DNA of 64,000 nucleotides from Parapristionchus giblindavisi (lineage: Eukaryota > Nematoda > Chromadorea > Rhabditida > Diplogasteridae): positions 620,001 through 684,000 of the forward strand of contig CALSFV010000035.1 of assembly GCA_943737045.1 (NCBI GenBank). The letters run 5' to 3'. Each line of letters begins with the position of its first letter. The stretch's first letter is position 1. The notes under the pieces were generated by a model. The model worked only from the letters and a program-made list of their open reading frames with translations, was not told the origin of the DNA and made no database searches. Shown in pieces: positions 38,199 through 51,400 of this stretch. The position numbers were made by a program, and so were the translations under genes.

Positions 38199-41085
38199 AT
38201 GTCAAACTGTAATCTTGTGTTGATTCCACAATGCCCAAAGTACAAAAGTAGCTTTCACTCTGATAAGACCAAAAGAATACCTGACATGAAAAATTTTCTG
38301 CTAGACCCAGCGTGTCATATACCAAACGAAAGAGCAAAAAATTCTGAGTATTTTGCAACGTTCCATGTTGAACAACGGCCGCTCCAGCCGAATTAACAAC
38401 ATTGAACCATGCATTTTTAGCATTAAAGAATTCGTGACACGCCAATATTTAATCTAAACTTATCGTAGCATATACCACGTGAAAGAGCAAAAAATTCTGA
38501 ATAATCTACACTTCAGTTCATGTCAAACTGTAATCTTGTGCTGATTCCACAAAGCCCAAAATACAAAAGTAGCTTTCACTCTGATAAGACCAAAAGAATA
38601 CCTGACACGAAAAATTTTCTGCTAGACTCAGCGTGTCATATACCAAACGAAAGAGCAAAAAATTCTGAGTATTTTGCAACGTTTCATGTTGAACAACGGC
38701 CGCTCCAGCCTAATTAACAAAATTGAATTATGCATTTTCGGCAATAAAGAATTCGTGACACGTCAATGCTTTATCGAAACTTATCGTAGCATATACCACG
38801 TGAAAGAGCAAAAAATTCTGAATAATCTACACTTCAGTTCATGTCAAACTGTAATCTTGTGTTGATTCCACAATGCCCAAAGTACAAAAGTAGCTTTCAC
38901 TCTGATAAGAGCAAAAGAATACCTGACATGAAAAATTTTCTGCTAGACCCAGCGTATCATATACCAAACGAAAGAGCAAAAAATTCTGAGTATTTTGCAA
39001 CGTTTCATGTTGAACAACGGCCGCTCCAGCCGAATTAACAAAATTGAATTATGCATTTTCGGCAATAAAGAATTCGTGACACGTCAATGCTTTATCGAAA
39101 CTTTCTTAGCATATACCACGTGAAAGAGCAAAAAATTCTGAATAATCTACACTTCAGTTCATGTCAAACTGTAATCTTGTGTTGATTCCACAATGCCCAA
39201 AGTACAAAAGTAGCTTTCACTCTGATAAGACCAAAAGAATACCTGACATGAAAAATTTTCTGCTAGACCCAGCGTATCATATACCAAACGAAAGAGCAAA
39301 AAATTCTGAGTATTTTGCAACGTTTCATGTTGAACAACGGCCGCTCCAGCCGAATTAATAAAATTGAATTATGCATTTTCGGCAATAAAGAATTCGTGAC
39401 ACGTCAATGCTTTATCGAAACTTATCGTAGTATATACCACGTGAAAGAGCAAAAAATTCTGAATAATCTACACTTCAGTTCATGTCAAACTGTAATCTTG
39501 TGTTGATTCCACAATGCCCAAAGTACAAAAGTAGCTTTCACTCTGATAAGACCAAAAGAATACCTGACATGAAAAATTTTCTGCTAGACCCAGCGTGTCA
39601 TATACCAAACGAAAGAGCAAAAAATTCTGAGTATTTTGCAACGTTCCATGTTGAACAACGGCCGCTCCAGCCGAATTAACAACATTGAACCATGCATTTT
39701 TAGCATTAAAGAATTCGTGACACGCCAATATTTAATCTAAACTTATCGTAGCATATACCACGTGAAAGAGCAAAAAATTCTGAATAATCTACACTTCAGT
39801 TCATGTCAAACTGTAATCTTGTGTTGATTCCACAATGCCCAAAGTACAAAAGTAGCTTTCACTCTGATAAGACCAAAAGAATACTTGACATGAAAAATTT
39901 TCTGCCAGACCCAGCGTATCATATACCAAACGAAAGAGCAAAAAATTCTGAGTATTTTGCAACGTTTCATGTTGAACAACGGCCGCTCCAGCCGAATTAA
40001 TAAAATTGAATTATGCATTTTCGGCAATAAAGAATTCGTGACACGTCAATGCTTTATCGAAACTTATCGTAGTATATACCACGTGAAAGAGCAAAAAATT
40101 CTGAATAATCTACACTTCAGTTCATGTCAAACTGTAATCTTGTGTTGATTCCACAATGCCCAAAGTACAAAAGTAGCTTTCACTCTGATAAGACCAAAAG
40201 AATACCTGACATGAAAAATTTTCTGCTAGACCCAGCGTGTCATATACCAAACGAAAGAGCAAAAAATTCTGAGTATTTTGCAACGTTCCATGTTGAACAA
40301 CGGCCGCTCCAGCCGAATTAACAACATTGAACCATGCATTTTTAGCATTAAAGAATTCGTGACACGCCAATATTTAATCTAAACTTATCGTAGCATATAC
40401 CACGTGAAAGAGCAAAAAATTCTGAATAATCTACACTTCAGTTCATGTCAAACTGTAATCTTGTGCTGATTCCACAAAGCCCAAAATACAAAAGTAGCTT
40501 TCACTCTGATAAGACCAAAAGAATACCTGACACGAAAAATTTTCTGCTAGACTCAGCGTGTCATATACCAAACGAAAGAGCAAAAAATTCTGAGTATTTT
40601 GCAACGTTTCATGTTGAACAACGGCCGCTCCAGCCTAATTAACAAAATTGAATTATGCATTTTCGGCAATAAAGAATTCGTGACACGTCAATGCTTTATC
40701 GAAACTTATCGTAGCATATACCAAATGAAAGAGCAAAAAATTCTGAATAATCTACACTTCAGTTCATGTCAAACTGTAATCTTGTGTTGATTCCACAATG
40801 CCCAAAGTACAAAAGTAGCTTTCACTCTGATAAGAGCAAAAGAATACCTGACATGAAAAATTTTCTGCTAGACCCAGCGTATCATATACCAAACGAAAGA
40901 GCAAAAAATTCTGAGTATTTTGCAACGTTTCATGTTGAACAACGGCCGCTCCAGCCGAATTAACAAAATTGAATTATGCATTTTCGGCAATAAAGAATTC
41001 GTGACACGTCAATGCTTTATCGAAACTTTCTTAGCATATACCACGTGAAAGAGCAAAAAATTCTGAATAATCTACACTTCAGTTC

Positions 41086-41406
41086 ATGTCAAACTGTAAT
41101 CTTGTGTTGATTCCACAATGCCCAAAGTACAAAAGTAGCTTTCACTCTGATAAGACCAAAAGAATACCTGACATGAAAAATTTTCTGCTAGACCCAGCGT
41201 ATCATATACCAAACGAAAGAGCAAAAAATTCTGAGTATTTTGCAACGTTTCATGTTGAACAACGGCCGCTCCAGCCGAATTAATAAAATTGAATTATGCA
41301 TTTTCGGCAATAAAGAATTCGTGACACGTCAATGCTTTATCGAAACTTATCGTAGTATATACCACGTGAAAGAGCAAAAAATTCTGAATAATCTACACTT
41401 CAGTTC
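41086..41406 (+). repeat. Reference monomer, B-ata subtype
   Basis: This B subtype has GAATTAATAAAATTG in place of GAATTAACAAAATTG and GTAGTATATACC in place of GTAGCATATACC. The two changes, about 70 bp apart, occur together in every copy I checked (25670, 27596, 39161, 39803, 41086, 41728, 42370, 43654 and later ones). It is the main B form in domain IV. The second change creates a TATATA string just before CACGTG. Confidence 0.85.
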
Positions 41407-43011
41407 ATGTCAAACTGTAATCTTGTGTTGATTCCACAATGCCCAAAGTACAAAAGTAGCTTTCACTCTGATAAGACCAAAAGAATACCTGACATGAAAA
41501 ATTTTCTGCTAGACCCAGCGTGTCATATACCAAACGAAAGAGCAAAAAATTCTGAGTATTTTGCAACGTTCCATGTTGAACAACGGCCGCTCCAGCCGAA
41601 TTAACAACATTGAACCATGCATTTTTAGCATTAAAGAATTCGTGACACGCCAATATTTAATCTAAACTTATCGTAGCATATACCACGTGAAAGAGCAAAA
41701 AATTCTGAATAATCTACACTTCAGTTCATGTCAAACTGTAATCTTGTGTTGATTCCACAATGCCCAAAGTACAAAAGTAGCTTTCACTCTGATAAGACCA
41801 AAAGAATACCTGACATGAAAAATTTTCTGCTAGACCCAGCGTATCATATACCAAACGAAAGAGCAAAAAATTCTGAGTATTTTGCAACGTTTCATGTTGA
41901 ACAACGGCCGCTCCAGCCGAATTAATAAAATTGAATTATGCATTTTCGGCAATAAAGAATTCGTGACACGTCAATGCTTTATCGAAACTTATCGTAGTAT
42001 ATACCACGTGAAAGAGCAAAAAATTCTGAATAATCTACACTTCAGTTCATGTCAAACTGTAATCTTGTGTTGATTCCACAATGCCCAAAGTACAAAAGTA
42101 GCTTTCACTCTGATAAGACCAAAAGAATACCTGACATGAAAAATTTTCTGCTAGACCCAGCGTGTCATATACCAAACGAAAGAGCAAAAAATTCTGAGTA
42201 TTTTGCAACGTTCCATGTTGAACAACGGCCGCTCCAGCCGAATTAACAACATTGAACCATGCATTTTTAGCATTAAAGAATTCGTGACACGCCAATATTT
42301 AATCTAAACTTATCGTAGCATATACCACGTGAAAGAGCAAAAAATTCTGAATAATCTACACTTCAGTTCATGTCAAACTGTAATCTTGTGTTGATTCCAC
42401 AATGCCCAAAGTACAAAAGTAGCTTTCACTCTGATAAGACCAAAAGAATACCTGACATGAAAAATTTTCTGCTAGACCCAGCGTATCATATACCAAACGA
42501 AAGAGCAAAAAATTCTGAGTATTTTGCAACGTTTCATGTTGAACAACGGCCGCTCCAGCCGAATTAATAAAATTGAATTATGCATTTTCGGCAATAAAGA
42601 ATTCGTGACACGTCAATGCTTTATCGAAACTTATCGTAGTATATACCACGTGAAAGAGCAAAAAATTCTGAATAATCTACACTTCAGTTCATGTCAAACT
42701 GTAATCTTGTGTTGATTCCACAATGCCCAAAGTACAAAAGTAGCTTTCACTCTGATAAGACCAAAAGAATACCTGACATGAAAAATTTTCTGCTAGACCC
42801 AGCGTGTCATATACCAAACGAAAGAGCAAAAAATTCTGAGTATTTTGCAACGTTCCATGTTGAACAACGGCCGCTCCAGCCGAATTAACAACATTGAACC
42901 ATGCATTTTTAGCATTAAAGAATTCGTGACACGCCAATATTTAATCTAAACTTATCGTAGCATATACCACGTGAAAGAGCAAAAAATTCTGAATAATCTA
43001 CACTTCAGTTC
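41086..43011 (+). repeat. Three copies of a 642-bp dimer, B-ata plus A
   Basis: B-ata units at 41086, 41728 and 42370 alternate with plain A units at 41407, 42049 and 42691. No marker distinguishes the three dimers by eye. The same run appears at 46542-48467 as part of the 17-monomer duplication. This is the simplest and most uniform higher-order arrangement in the window. Confidence 0.8.
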
Positions 43012-46000
43012 ATGTCAAACTGTAATCTTGTGCTGATTCCACAAAGCCCAAAATACAAAAGTAGCTTTCACTCTGATAAGACCAAAAGAATACCTGACAC
43101 GAAAAATTTTCTGCTAGACTCAGCGTGTCATATACCAAACGAAAGAGCAAAAAATTCTGAGTATTTTGCAACGTTTCATGTTGAACAACGGCCGCTCCAG
43201 CCTAATTAACAAAATTGAATTATGCATTTTCGGCAATAAAGAATTCGTGACACGTCAATGCTTTATCGAAACTTATCGTAGCATATACCACGTGAAAGAG
43301 CAAAAAATTCTGAATAATCTACACTTCAGTTCATGTCAAACTGTAATCTTGTGTTGATTCCACAATGCCCAAAGTACAAAAGTAGCTTTCACTCTGATAA
43401 GACCAAAAGAATACCTGACATGAAAAATTTTCTGCTAGACCCAGCGTGTCATATACCAAACGAAAGAGCAAAAAATTCTGAGTATTTTGCTCGTTCCCAT
43501 GTTGAACAACGGCCGCTCCAGCCGAATTAACAACATTGAACCATGCATTTTTAGCATTACAGAATTCGTGACACGCCAATATTTAATCTAAACTTATCGT
43601 AGCATATACCACGAGAAAGAGCAAAAAATTCTGAATAATCTACACTTCAGTTCATGTCAAACTGTAATCTTGTGTTGATTCCACAATGCCCAAAGTACAA
43701 AAGTAGCTTTCACTCTGATAAGACCAAAAGAATACCTGACATGAAAAATTTTCTGCTAGACCCAGCGTATCATATACCAAACGAAAGAGCAAAAAATTCT
43801 GAGTATTTTGCAACGTTTCATGTTGAACAACGGCCGCTCCAGCCGAATTAATAAAATTGAATTATGCATTTTCGGCAATAAAGAATTCGTGACACGTCAA
43901 TGCTTTATCGAAACTTATCGTAGTATATACCACGTGAAAGAGCAAAAAATTCTGAATAATCTACACTTCAGTTCATGTCAAACTGTAATCTTGTGTTGAT
44001 TCCACAATGCCCAAAGTACAAAAGTAGCTTTCACTCTGATAAGACCAAAAGAATACCTGACATGAAAAATTTTCTGCTAGACCCAGCGTGTCATATACCA
44101 AACGAAAGAGCAAAAAATTCTGAGTATTTTGCAACGTTCCATGTTGAACAACGGCCGCTCCAGCCGAATTAACAACATTGAACCATGCATTTTTAGCATT
44201 AAAGAATTCGTGACACGCCAATATTTAATCTAAACTTATCGTAGCATATACCACGTGAAAGAGCAAAAAATTCTGAATAATCTACACTTCAGTTCATGTC
44301 AAACTGTAATCTTGTGCTGATTCCACAAAGCCCAAAATACAAAAGTAGCTTTCACTCTGATAAGACCAAAAGAATACCTGACACGAAAAATTTTCTGCTA
44401 GACTCAGCGTGTCATATACCAAACGAAAGAGCAAAAAATTCTGAGTATTTTGCAACGTTTCATGTTGAACAACGGCCGCTCCAGCCTAATTAACAAAATT
44501 GAATTATGCATTTTCGGCAATAAAGAATTCGTGACACGTCAATGCTTTATCGAAACTTATCGTAGCATATACCACGTGAAAGAGCAAAAAATTCTGAATA
44601 ATCTACACTTCAGTTCATGTCAAACTGTAATCTTGTGTTGATTCCACAATGCCCAAAGTACAAAAGTAGCTTTCACTCTGATAAGAGCAAAAGAATACCT
44701 GACATGAAAAATTTTCTGCTAGACCCAGCGTGTCATATACCAAACGAAAGAGCAAAAAATTCTGAGTATTTTGCAACGTTCCATGTTGAACAACGGCCGC
44801 TCCAGCCGAATTAATAAAATTGAATTATGCATTTTCGGCAATAAAGAATTCGTGACACGTCAATGCTTTATCGAAACTTATCGTAGTATATACCACGTGA
44901 AAGAGCAAAAAATTCTGAATAATCTACACTTCAGTTCATGTCAAACTGTAATCTTGTGTTGATTCCACAATGCCCAAAGTACAAAAGTAGCTTTCACTCT
45001 GATAAGACCAAAAGAATACCTGACATGAAAAATTTTCTGCTAGACCCAGCGTGTCATATACCAAACGAAAGAGCAAAAAATTCTGAGTATTTTGCAACGT
45101 TCCATGTTGAACAACGGCCGCTCCAGCCGAATTAACAACATTGAACCATGCATTTTTAGCATTAAAGAATTCGTGACACGCCAATATTTAATCTAAACTT
45201 ATCGTAGCATATACCACGTGAAAGAGCAAAAAATTCTGAATAATCTACACTTCAGTTCATGTCAAACTGTAATCTTGTGTTGATTCCACAATGCCCAAAG
45301 TACAAAAGTAGCTTTCACTCTGATAAGACCAAAAGAATACTTGACATGAAAAATTTTCTGCCAGACCCAGCGTATCATATACCAAACGAAAGAGCAAAAA
45401 ATTCTGAGTATTTTGCAACGTTTCATGTTGAACAACGGCCGCTCCAGCCGAATTAATAAAATTGAATTATGCATTTTCGGCAATAAAGAATTCGTGACAC
45501 GTCAATGCTTTATCGAAACTTATCGTAGTATATACCACGTGAAAGAGCAAAAAATTCTGAATAATCTACACTTCAGTTCATGTCAAACTGTAATCTTGTG
45601 TTGATTCCACAATGCCCAAAGTACAAAAGTAGCTTTCACTCTGATAAGACCAAAAGAATACCTGACATGAAAAATTTTCTGCTAGACCCAGCGTGTCATA
45701 TACCAAACGAAAGAGCAAAAAATTCTGAGTATTTTGCAACGTTCCATGTTGAACAACGGCCGCTCCAGCCGAATTAACAACATTGAACCATGCATTTTTA
45801 GCATTAAAGAATTCGTGACACGCCAATATTTAATCTAAACTTATCGTAGCATATACCACGTGAAAGAGCAAAAAATTCTGAATAATCTACACTTCAGTTC
45901 ATGTCAAACTGTAATCTTGTGCTGATTCCACAAAGCCCAAAATACAAAAGTAGCTTTCACTCTGATAAGACCAAAAGAATACCTGACACGAAAAATTTTC

Positions 46001-48467
46001 TGCTAGACTCAGCGTGTCATATACCAAACGAAAGAGCAAAAAATTCTGAGTATTTTGCAACGTTTCATGTTGAACAACGGCCGCTCCAGCCTAATTAACA
46101 AAATTGAATTATGCATTTTCGGCAATAAAGAATTCGTGACACGTCAATGCTTTATCGAAACTTATCGTAGCATATACCAAATGAAAGAGCAAAAAATTCT
46201 GAATAATCTACACTTCAGTTCATGTCAAACTGTAATCTTGTGTTGATTCCACAATGCCCAAAGTACAAAAGTAGCTTTCACTCTGATAAGAGCAAAAGAA
46301 TACCTGACATGAAAAATTTTCTGCTAGACCCAGCGTATCATATACCAAACGAAAGAGCAAAAAATTCTGAGTATTTTGCAACGTTTCATGTTGAACAACG
46401 GCCGCTCCAGCCGAATTAACAAAATTGAATTATGCATTTTCGGCAATAAAGAATTCGTGACACGTCAATGCTTTATCGAAACTTTCTTAGCATATACCAC
46501 GTGAAAGAGCAAAAAATTCTGAATAATCTACACTTCAGTTCATGTCAAACTGTAATCTTGTGTTGATTCCACAATGCCCAAAGTACAAAAGTAGCTTTCA
46601 CTCTGATAAGACCAAAAGAATACCTGACATGAAAAATTTTCTGCTAGACCCAGCGTATCATATACCAAACGAAAGAGCAAAAAATTCTGAGTATTTTGCA
46701 ACGTTTCATGTTGAACAACGGCCGCTCCAGCCGAATTAATAAAATTGAATTATGCATTTTCGGCAATAAAGAATTCGTGACACGTCAATGCTTTATCGAA
46801 ACTTATCGTAGTATATACCACGTGAAAGAGCAAAAAATTCTGAATAATCTACACTTCAGTTCATGTCAAACTGTAATCTTGTGTTGATTCCACAATGCCC
46901 AAAGTACAAAAGTAGCTTTCACTCTGATAAGACCAAAAGAATACCTGACATGAAAAATTTTCTGCTAGACCCAGCGTGTCATATACCAAACGAAAGAGCA
47001 AAAAATTCTGAGTATTTTGCAACGTTCCATGTTGAACAACGGCCGCTCCAGCCGAATTAACAACATTGAACCATGCATTTTTAGCATTAAAGAATTCGTG
47101 ACACGCCAATATTTAATCTAAACTTATCGTAGCATATACCACGTGAAAGAGCAAAAAATTCTGAATAATCTACACTTCAGTTCATGTCAAACTGTAATCT
47201 TGTGTTGATTCCACAATGCCCAAAGTACAAAAGTAGCTTTCACTCTGATAAGACCAAAAGAATACCTGACATGAAAAATTTTCTGCTAGACCCAGCGTAT
47301 CATATACCAAACGAAAGAGCAAAAAATTCTGAGTATTTTGCAACGTTTCATGTTGAACAACGGCCGCTCCAGCCGAATTAATAAAATTGAATTATGCATT
47401 TTCGGCAATAAAGAATTCGTGACACGTCAATGCTTTATCGAAACTTATCGTAGTATATACCACGTGAAAGAGCAAAAAATTCTGAATAATCTACACTTCA
47501 GTTCATGTCAAACTGTAATCTTGTGTTGATTCCACAATGCCCAAAGTACAAAAGTAGCTTTCACTCTGATAAGACCAAAAGAATACCTGACATGAAAAAT
47601 TTTCTGCTAGACCCAGCGTGTCATATACCAAACGAAAGAGCAAAAAATTCTGAGTATTTTGCAACGTTCCATGTTGAACAACGGCCGCTCCAGCCGAATT
47701 AACAACATTGAACCATGCATTTTTAGCATTAAAGAATTCGTGACACGCCAATATTTAATCTAAACTTATCGTAGCATATACCACGTGAAAGAGCAAAAAA
47801 TTCTGAATAATCTACACTTCAGTTCATGTCAAACTGTAATCTTGTGTTGATTCCACAATGCCCAAAGTACAAAAGTAGCTTTCACTCTGATAAGACCAAA
47901 AGAATACCTGACATGAAAAATTTTCTGCTAGACCCAGCGTATCATATACCAAACGAAAGAGCAAAAAATTCTGAGTATTTTGCAACGTTTCATGTTGAAC
48001 AACGGCCGCTCCAGCCGAATTAATAAAATTGAATTATGCATTTTCGGCAATAAAGAATTCGTGACACGTCAATGCTTTATCGAAACTTATCGTAGTATAT
48101 ACCACGTGAAAGAGCAAAAAATTCTGAATAATCTACACTTCAGTTCATGTCAAACTGTAATCTTGTGTTGATTCCACAATGCCCAAAGTACAAAAGTAGC
48201 TTTCACTCTGATAAGACCAAAAGAATACCTGACATGAAAAATTTTCTGCTAGACCCAGCGTGTCATATACCAAACGAAAGAGCAAAAAATTCTGAGTATT
48301 TTGCAACGTTCCATGTTGAACAACGGCCGCTCCAGCCGAATTAACAACATTGAACCATGCATTTTTAGCATTAAAGAATTCGTGACACGCCAATATTTAA
48401 TCTAAACTTATCGTAGCATATACCACGTGAAAGAGCAAAAAATTCTGAATAATCTACACTTCAGTTC

Positions 48468-51400
48468 ATGTCAAACTGTAATCTTGTGCTGATTCCACAA
48501 AGCCCAAAATACAAAAGTAGCTTTCACTCTGATAAGACCAAAAGAATACCTGACACGAAAAATTTTCTGCTAGACTCAGCGTGTCATATACCAAACGAAA
48601 GAGCAAAAAATTCTGAGTATTTTGCAACGTTTCATGTTGAACAACGGCCGCTCCAGCCTAATTAACAAAATTGAATTATGCATTTTCGGCAATAAAGAAT
48701 TCGTGACACGTCAATGCTTTATCGAAACTTATCGTAGCATATACCACGTGAAAGAGCAAAAAATTCTGAATAATCTACACTTCAGTTCATGTCAAACTGT
48801 AATCTTGTGTTGATTCCACAATGCCCAAAGTACAAAAGTAGCTTTCACTCTGATAAGACCAAAAGAATACCTGACATGAAAAATTTTCTGCTAGACCCAG
48901 CGTGTCATATACCAAACGAAAGAGCAAAAAATTCTGAGTATTTTGCTCGTTCCCATGTTGAACAACGGCCGCTCCAGCCGAATTAACAACATTGAACCAT
49001 GCATTTTTAGCATTACAGAATTCGTGACACGCCAATATTTAATCTAAACTTATCGTAGCATATACCACGAGAAAGAGCAAAAAATTCTGAATAATCTACA
49101 CTTCAGTTCATGTCAAACTGTAATCTTGTGTTGATTCCACAATGCCCAAAGTACAAAAGTAGCTTTCACTCTGATAAGACCAAAAGAATACCTGACATGA
49201 AAAATTTTCTGCTAGACCCAGCGTATCATATACCAAACGAAAGAGCAAAAAATTCTGAGTATTTTGCAACGTTTCATGTTGAACAACGGCCGCTCCAGCC
49301 GAATTAATAAAATTGAATTATGCATTTTCGGCAATAAAGAATTCGTGACACGTCAATGCTTTATCGAAACTTATCGTAGTATATACCACGTGAAAGAGCA
49401 AAAAATTCTGAATAACCTACACTTCAGTTCATGTCAAACTGTAATCTTGTGTTGATTCCACAATGCCCAAAGTACAAAAGTAGCTTTCACTCTGATAAGA
49501 CCAAAAGAATACCTGACATGAAAAATTTTCTGCTAGACCCAGCGTGTCATATACCAAACGAAAGAGCAAAAAATTCTGAGTATTTTGCAACGTTCCATGT
49601 TGAACAACGGCCGCTCCAGCCGAATTAACAACATTGAACCATGCATTTTTAGCATTAAAGAATTCGTGACACGCCAATATTTAATCTAAACTTATCGTAG
49701 CATATACCACGTGAAAGAGCAAAAAATTCTGAATAATCTACACTTCAGTTCATGTCAAACTGTAATCTTGTGCTGATTCCACAAAGCCCAAAATACAAAA
49801 GTAGCTTTCACTCTGATAAGACCAAAAGAATACCTGACACGAAAAATTTTCTGCTAGACTCAGCGTGTCATATACCAAACGAAAGAGCAAAAAATTCTGA
49901 GTATTTTGCAACGTTTCATGTTGAACAACGGCCGCTCCAGCCTAATTAACAAAATTGAATTATGCATTTTCGGCAATAAAGAATTCGTGACACGTCAATG
50001 CTTTATCGAAACTTATCGTAGCATATACCACGTGAAAGAGCAAAAAATTCTGAATAATCTACACTTCAGTTCATGTCAAACTGTAATCTTGTGCTGATTC
50101 CACAAAGCCCAAAATACAAAAGTAGCTTTCACTCTGATAAGACCAAAAGAATACCTGACACGAAAAATTTTCTGCTAGACTCAGCGTGTCATATACCAAA
50201 CGAAAGAGCAAAAAATTCTGAGTATTTTGCAACGTTTCATGTTGAACAACGGCCGCTCCAGCCTAATTAACAAAATTGAATTATGCATTTTCGGCAATAA
50301 AGAATTCGTGACACGTCAATGCTTTATCGAAACTTATCGTAGCATATACCACGTGAAAGAGCAAAAAATTCTGAATAATCTACACTTCAGTTCATGTCAA
50401 ACTGTAATCTTGTGTTGATTCCACAATGCCCAAAGTACAAAAGTAGCTTTCACTCTGATAAGACCAAAAGAATACCTGACATGAAAAATTTTCTGCTAGA
50501 CCCAGCGTGTCATATACCAAACGAAAGAGCAAAAAATTCTGAGTATTTTGCAACGTTCCATGTTGAACAACGGCCGCTCCAGCCGAATTAACAACATTGA
50601 ACCATGCATTTTTAGCATTAAAGAATTCGTGACACGCCAATATTTAATCTAAACTTATCGTAGCATATACCACGTGAAAGAGCAAAAAATTCTGAATAAT
50701 CTACACTTCAGTTCATGTCAAACTGTAATCTTGTGTTGATTCCACAATGCCCAAAGTACAAAAGTAGCTTTCACTCTGATAAGACCAAAAGAATACCTGA
50801 CATGAAAAATTTTCTGCTAGACCCAGCGTATCATATACCAAACGAAAGAGCAAAAAATTCTGAGTATTTTGCAACGTTTCATGTTGAACAACGGCCGCTC
50901 CAGCCGAATTAATAAAATTGAATTATGCATTTTCGGCAATAAAGAATTCGTGACACGTCAATGCTTTATCGAAACTTATCGTAGTATATACCACGTGAAA
51001 GAGCAAAAAATTCTGAATAATCTACACTTCAGTTCATGTCAAACTGTAATCTTGTGTTGATTCCACAATGCCCAAAGTACAAAAGTAGCTTTCACTCTGA
51101 TAAGACCAAAAGAATACCTGACACGAAAAATTTTCTGCTAGACTCAGCGTGTCATATACCAAACGAAAGAGCAAAAAATTCTGAGTATTTTGCAACGTTT
51201 CATGTTGAACAACGGCCGCTCCAGCCTAATTAACAAAATTGAATTATGCATTTTCGGCAATAAAGAATTCGTGACACGTCAATGCTTTATCGAAACTTAT
51301 CGTAGCATATACCACGTGAAAGAGCAAAAAATTCTGAATAATCTACACTTCAGTTCATGTCAAACTGTAATCTTGTGTTGATTCCACAATGCCCAAAGTA

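Larger units (their letters stand above)
39330..50092 (+). repeat. Tandem duplication of 17 monomers, period 5456 bp
   Basis: Several rare markers recur at exactly 5456 bp: ATACTTGACATG with CTGCCAGACC (39803 and 45259 units), CCAAATGAAAG (40445 and 45901), the 1-bp-short CTTTCTTAGC (40766 and 46222), TGCTCGTTCCCATG with CATTACAGAATTC and CCACGAGAAAG (43333 and 48789). 5456 is 16 x 321 plus one 320-bp unit. Copy 1 is about 39330-44785 and copy 2 begins near 44786. The correspondence starts inside units 39161/44617 and is lost after about 44636/50092. One difference noticed is AATAACCTACAC near 49413 against AATAATCTACAC. Confidence 0.9.
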
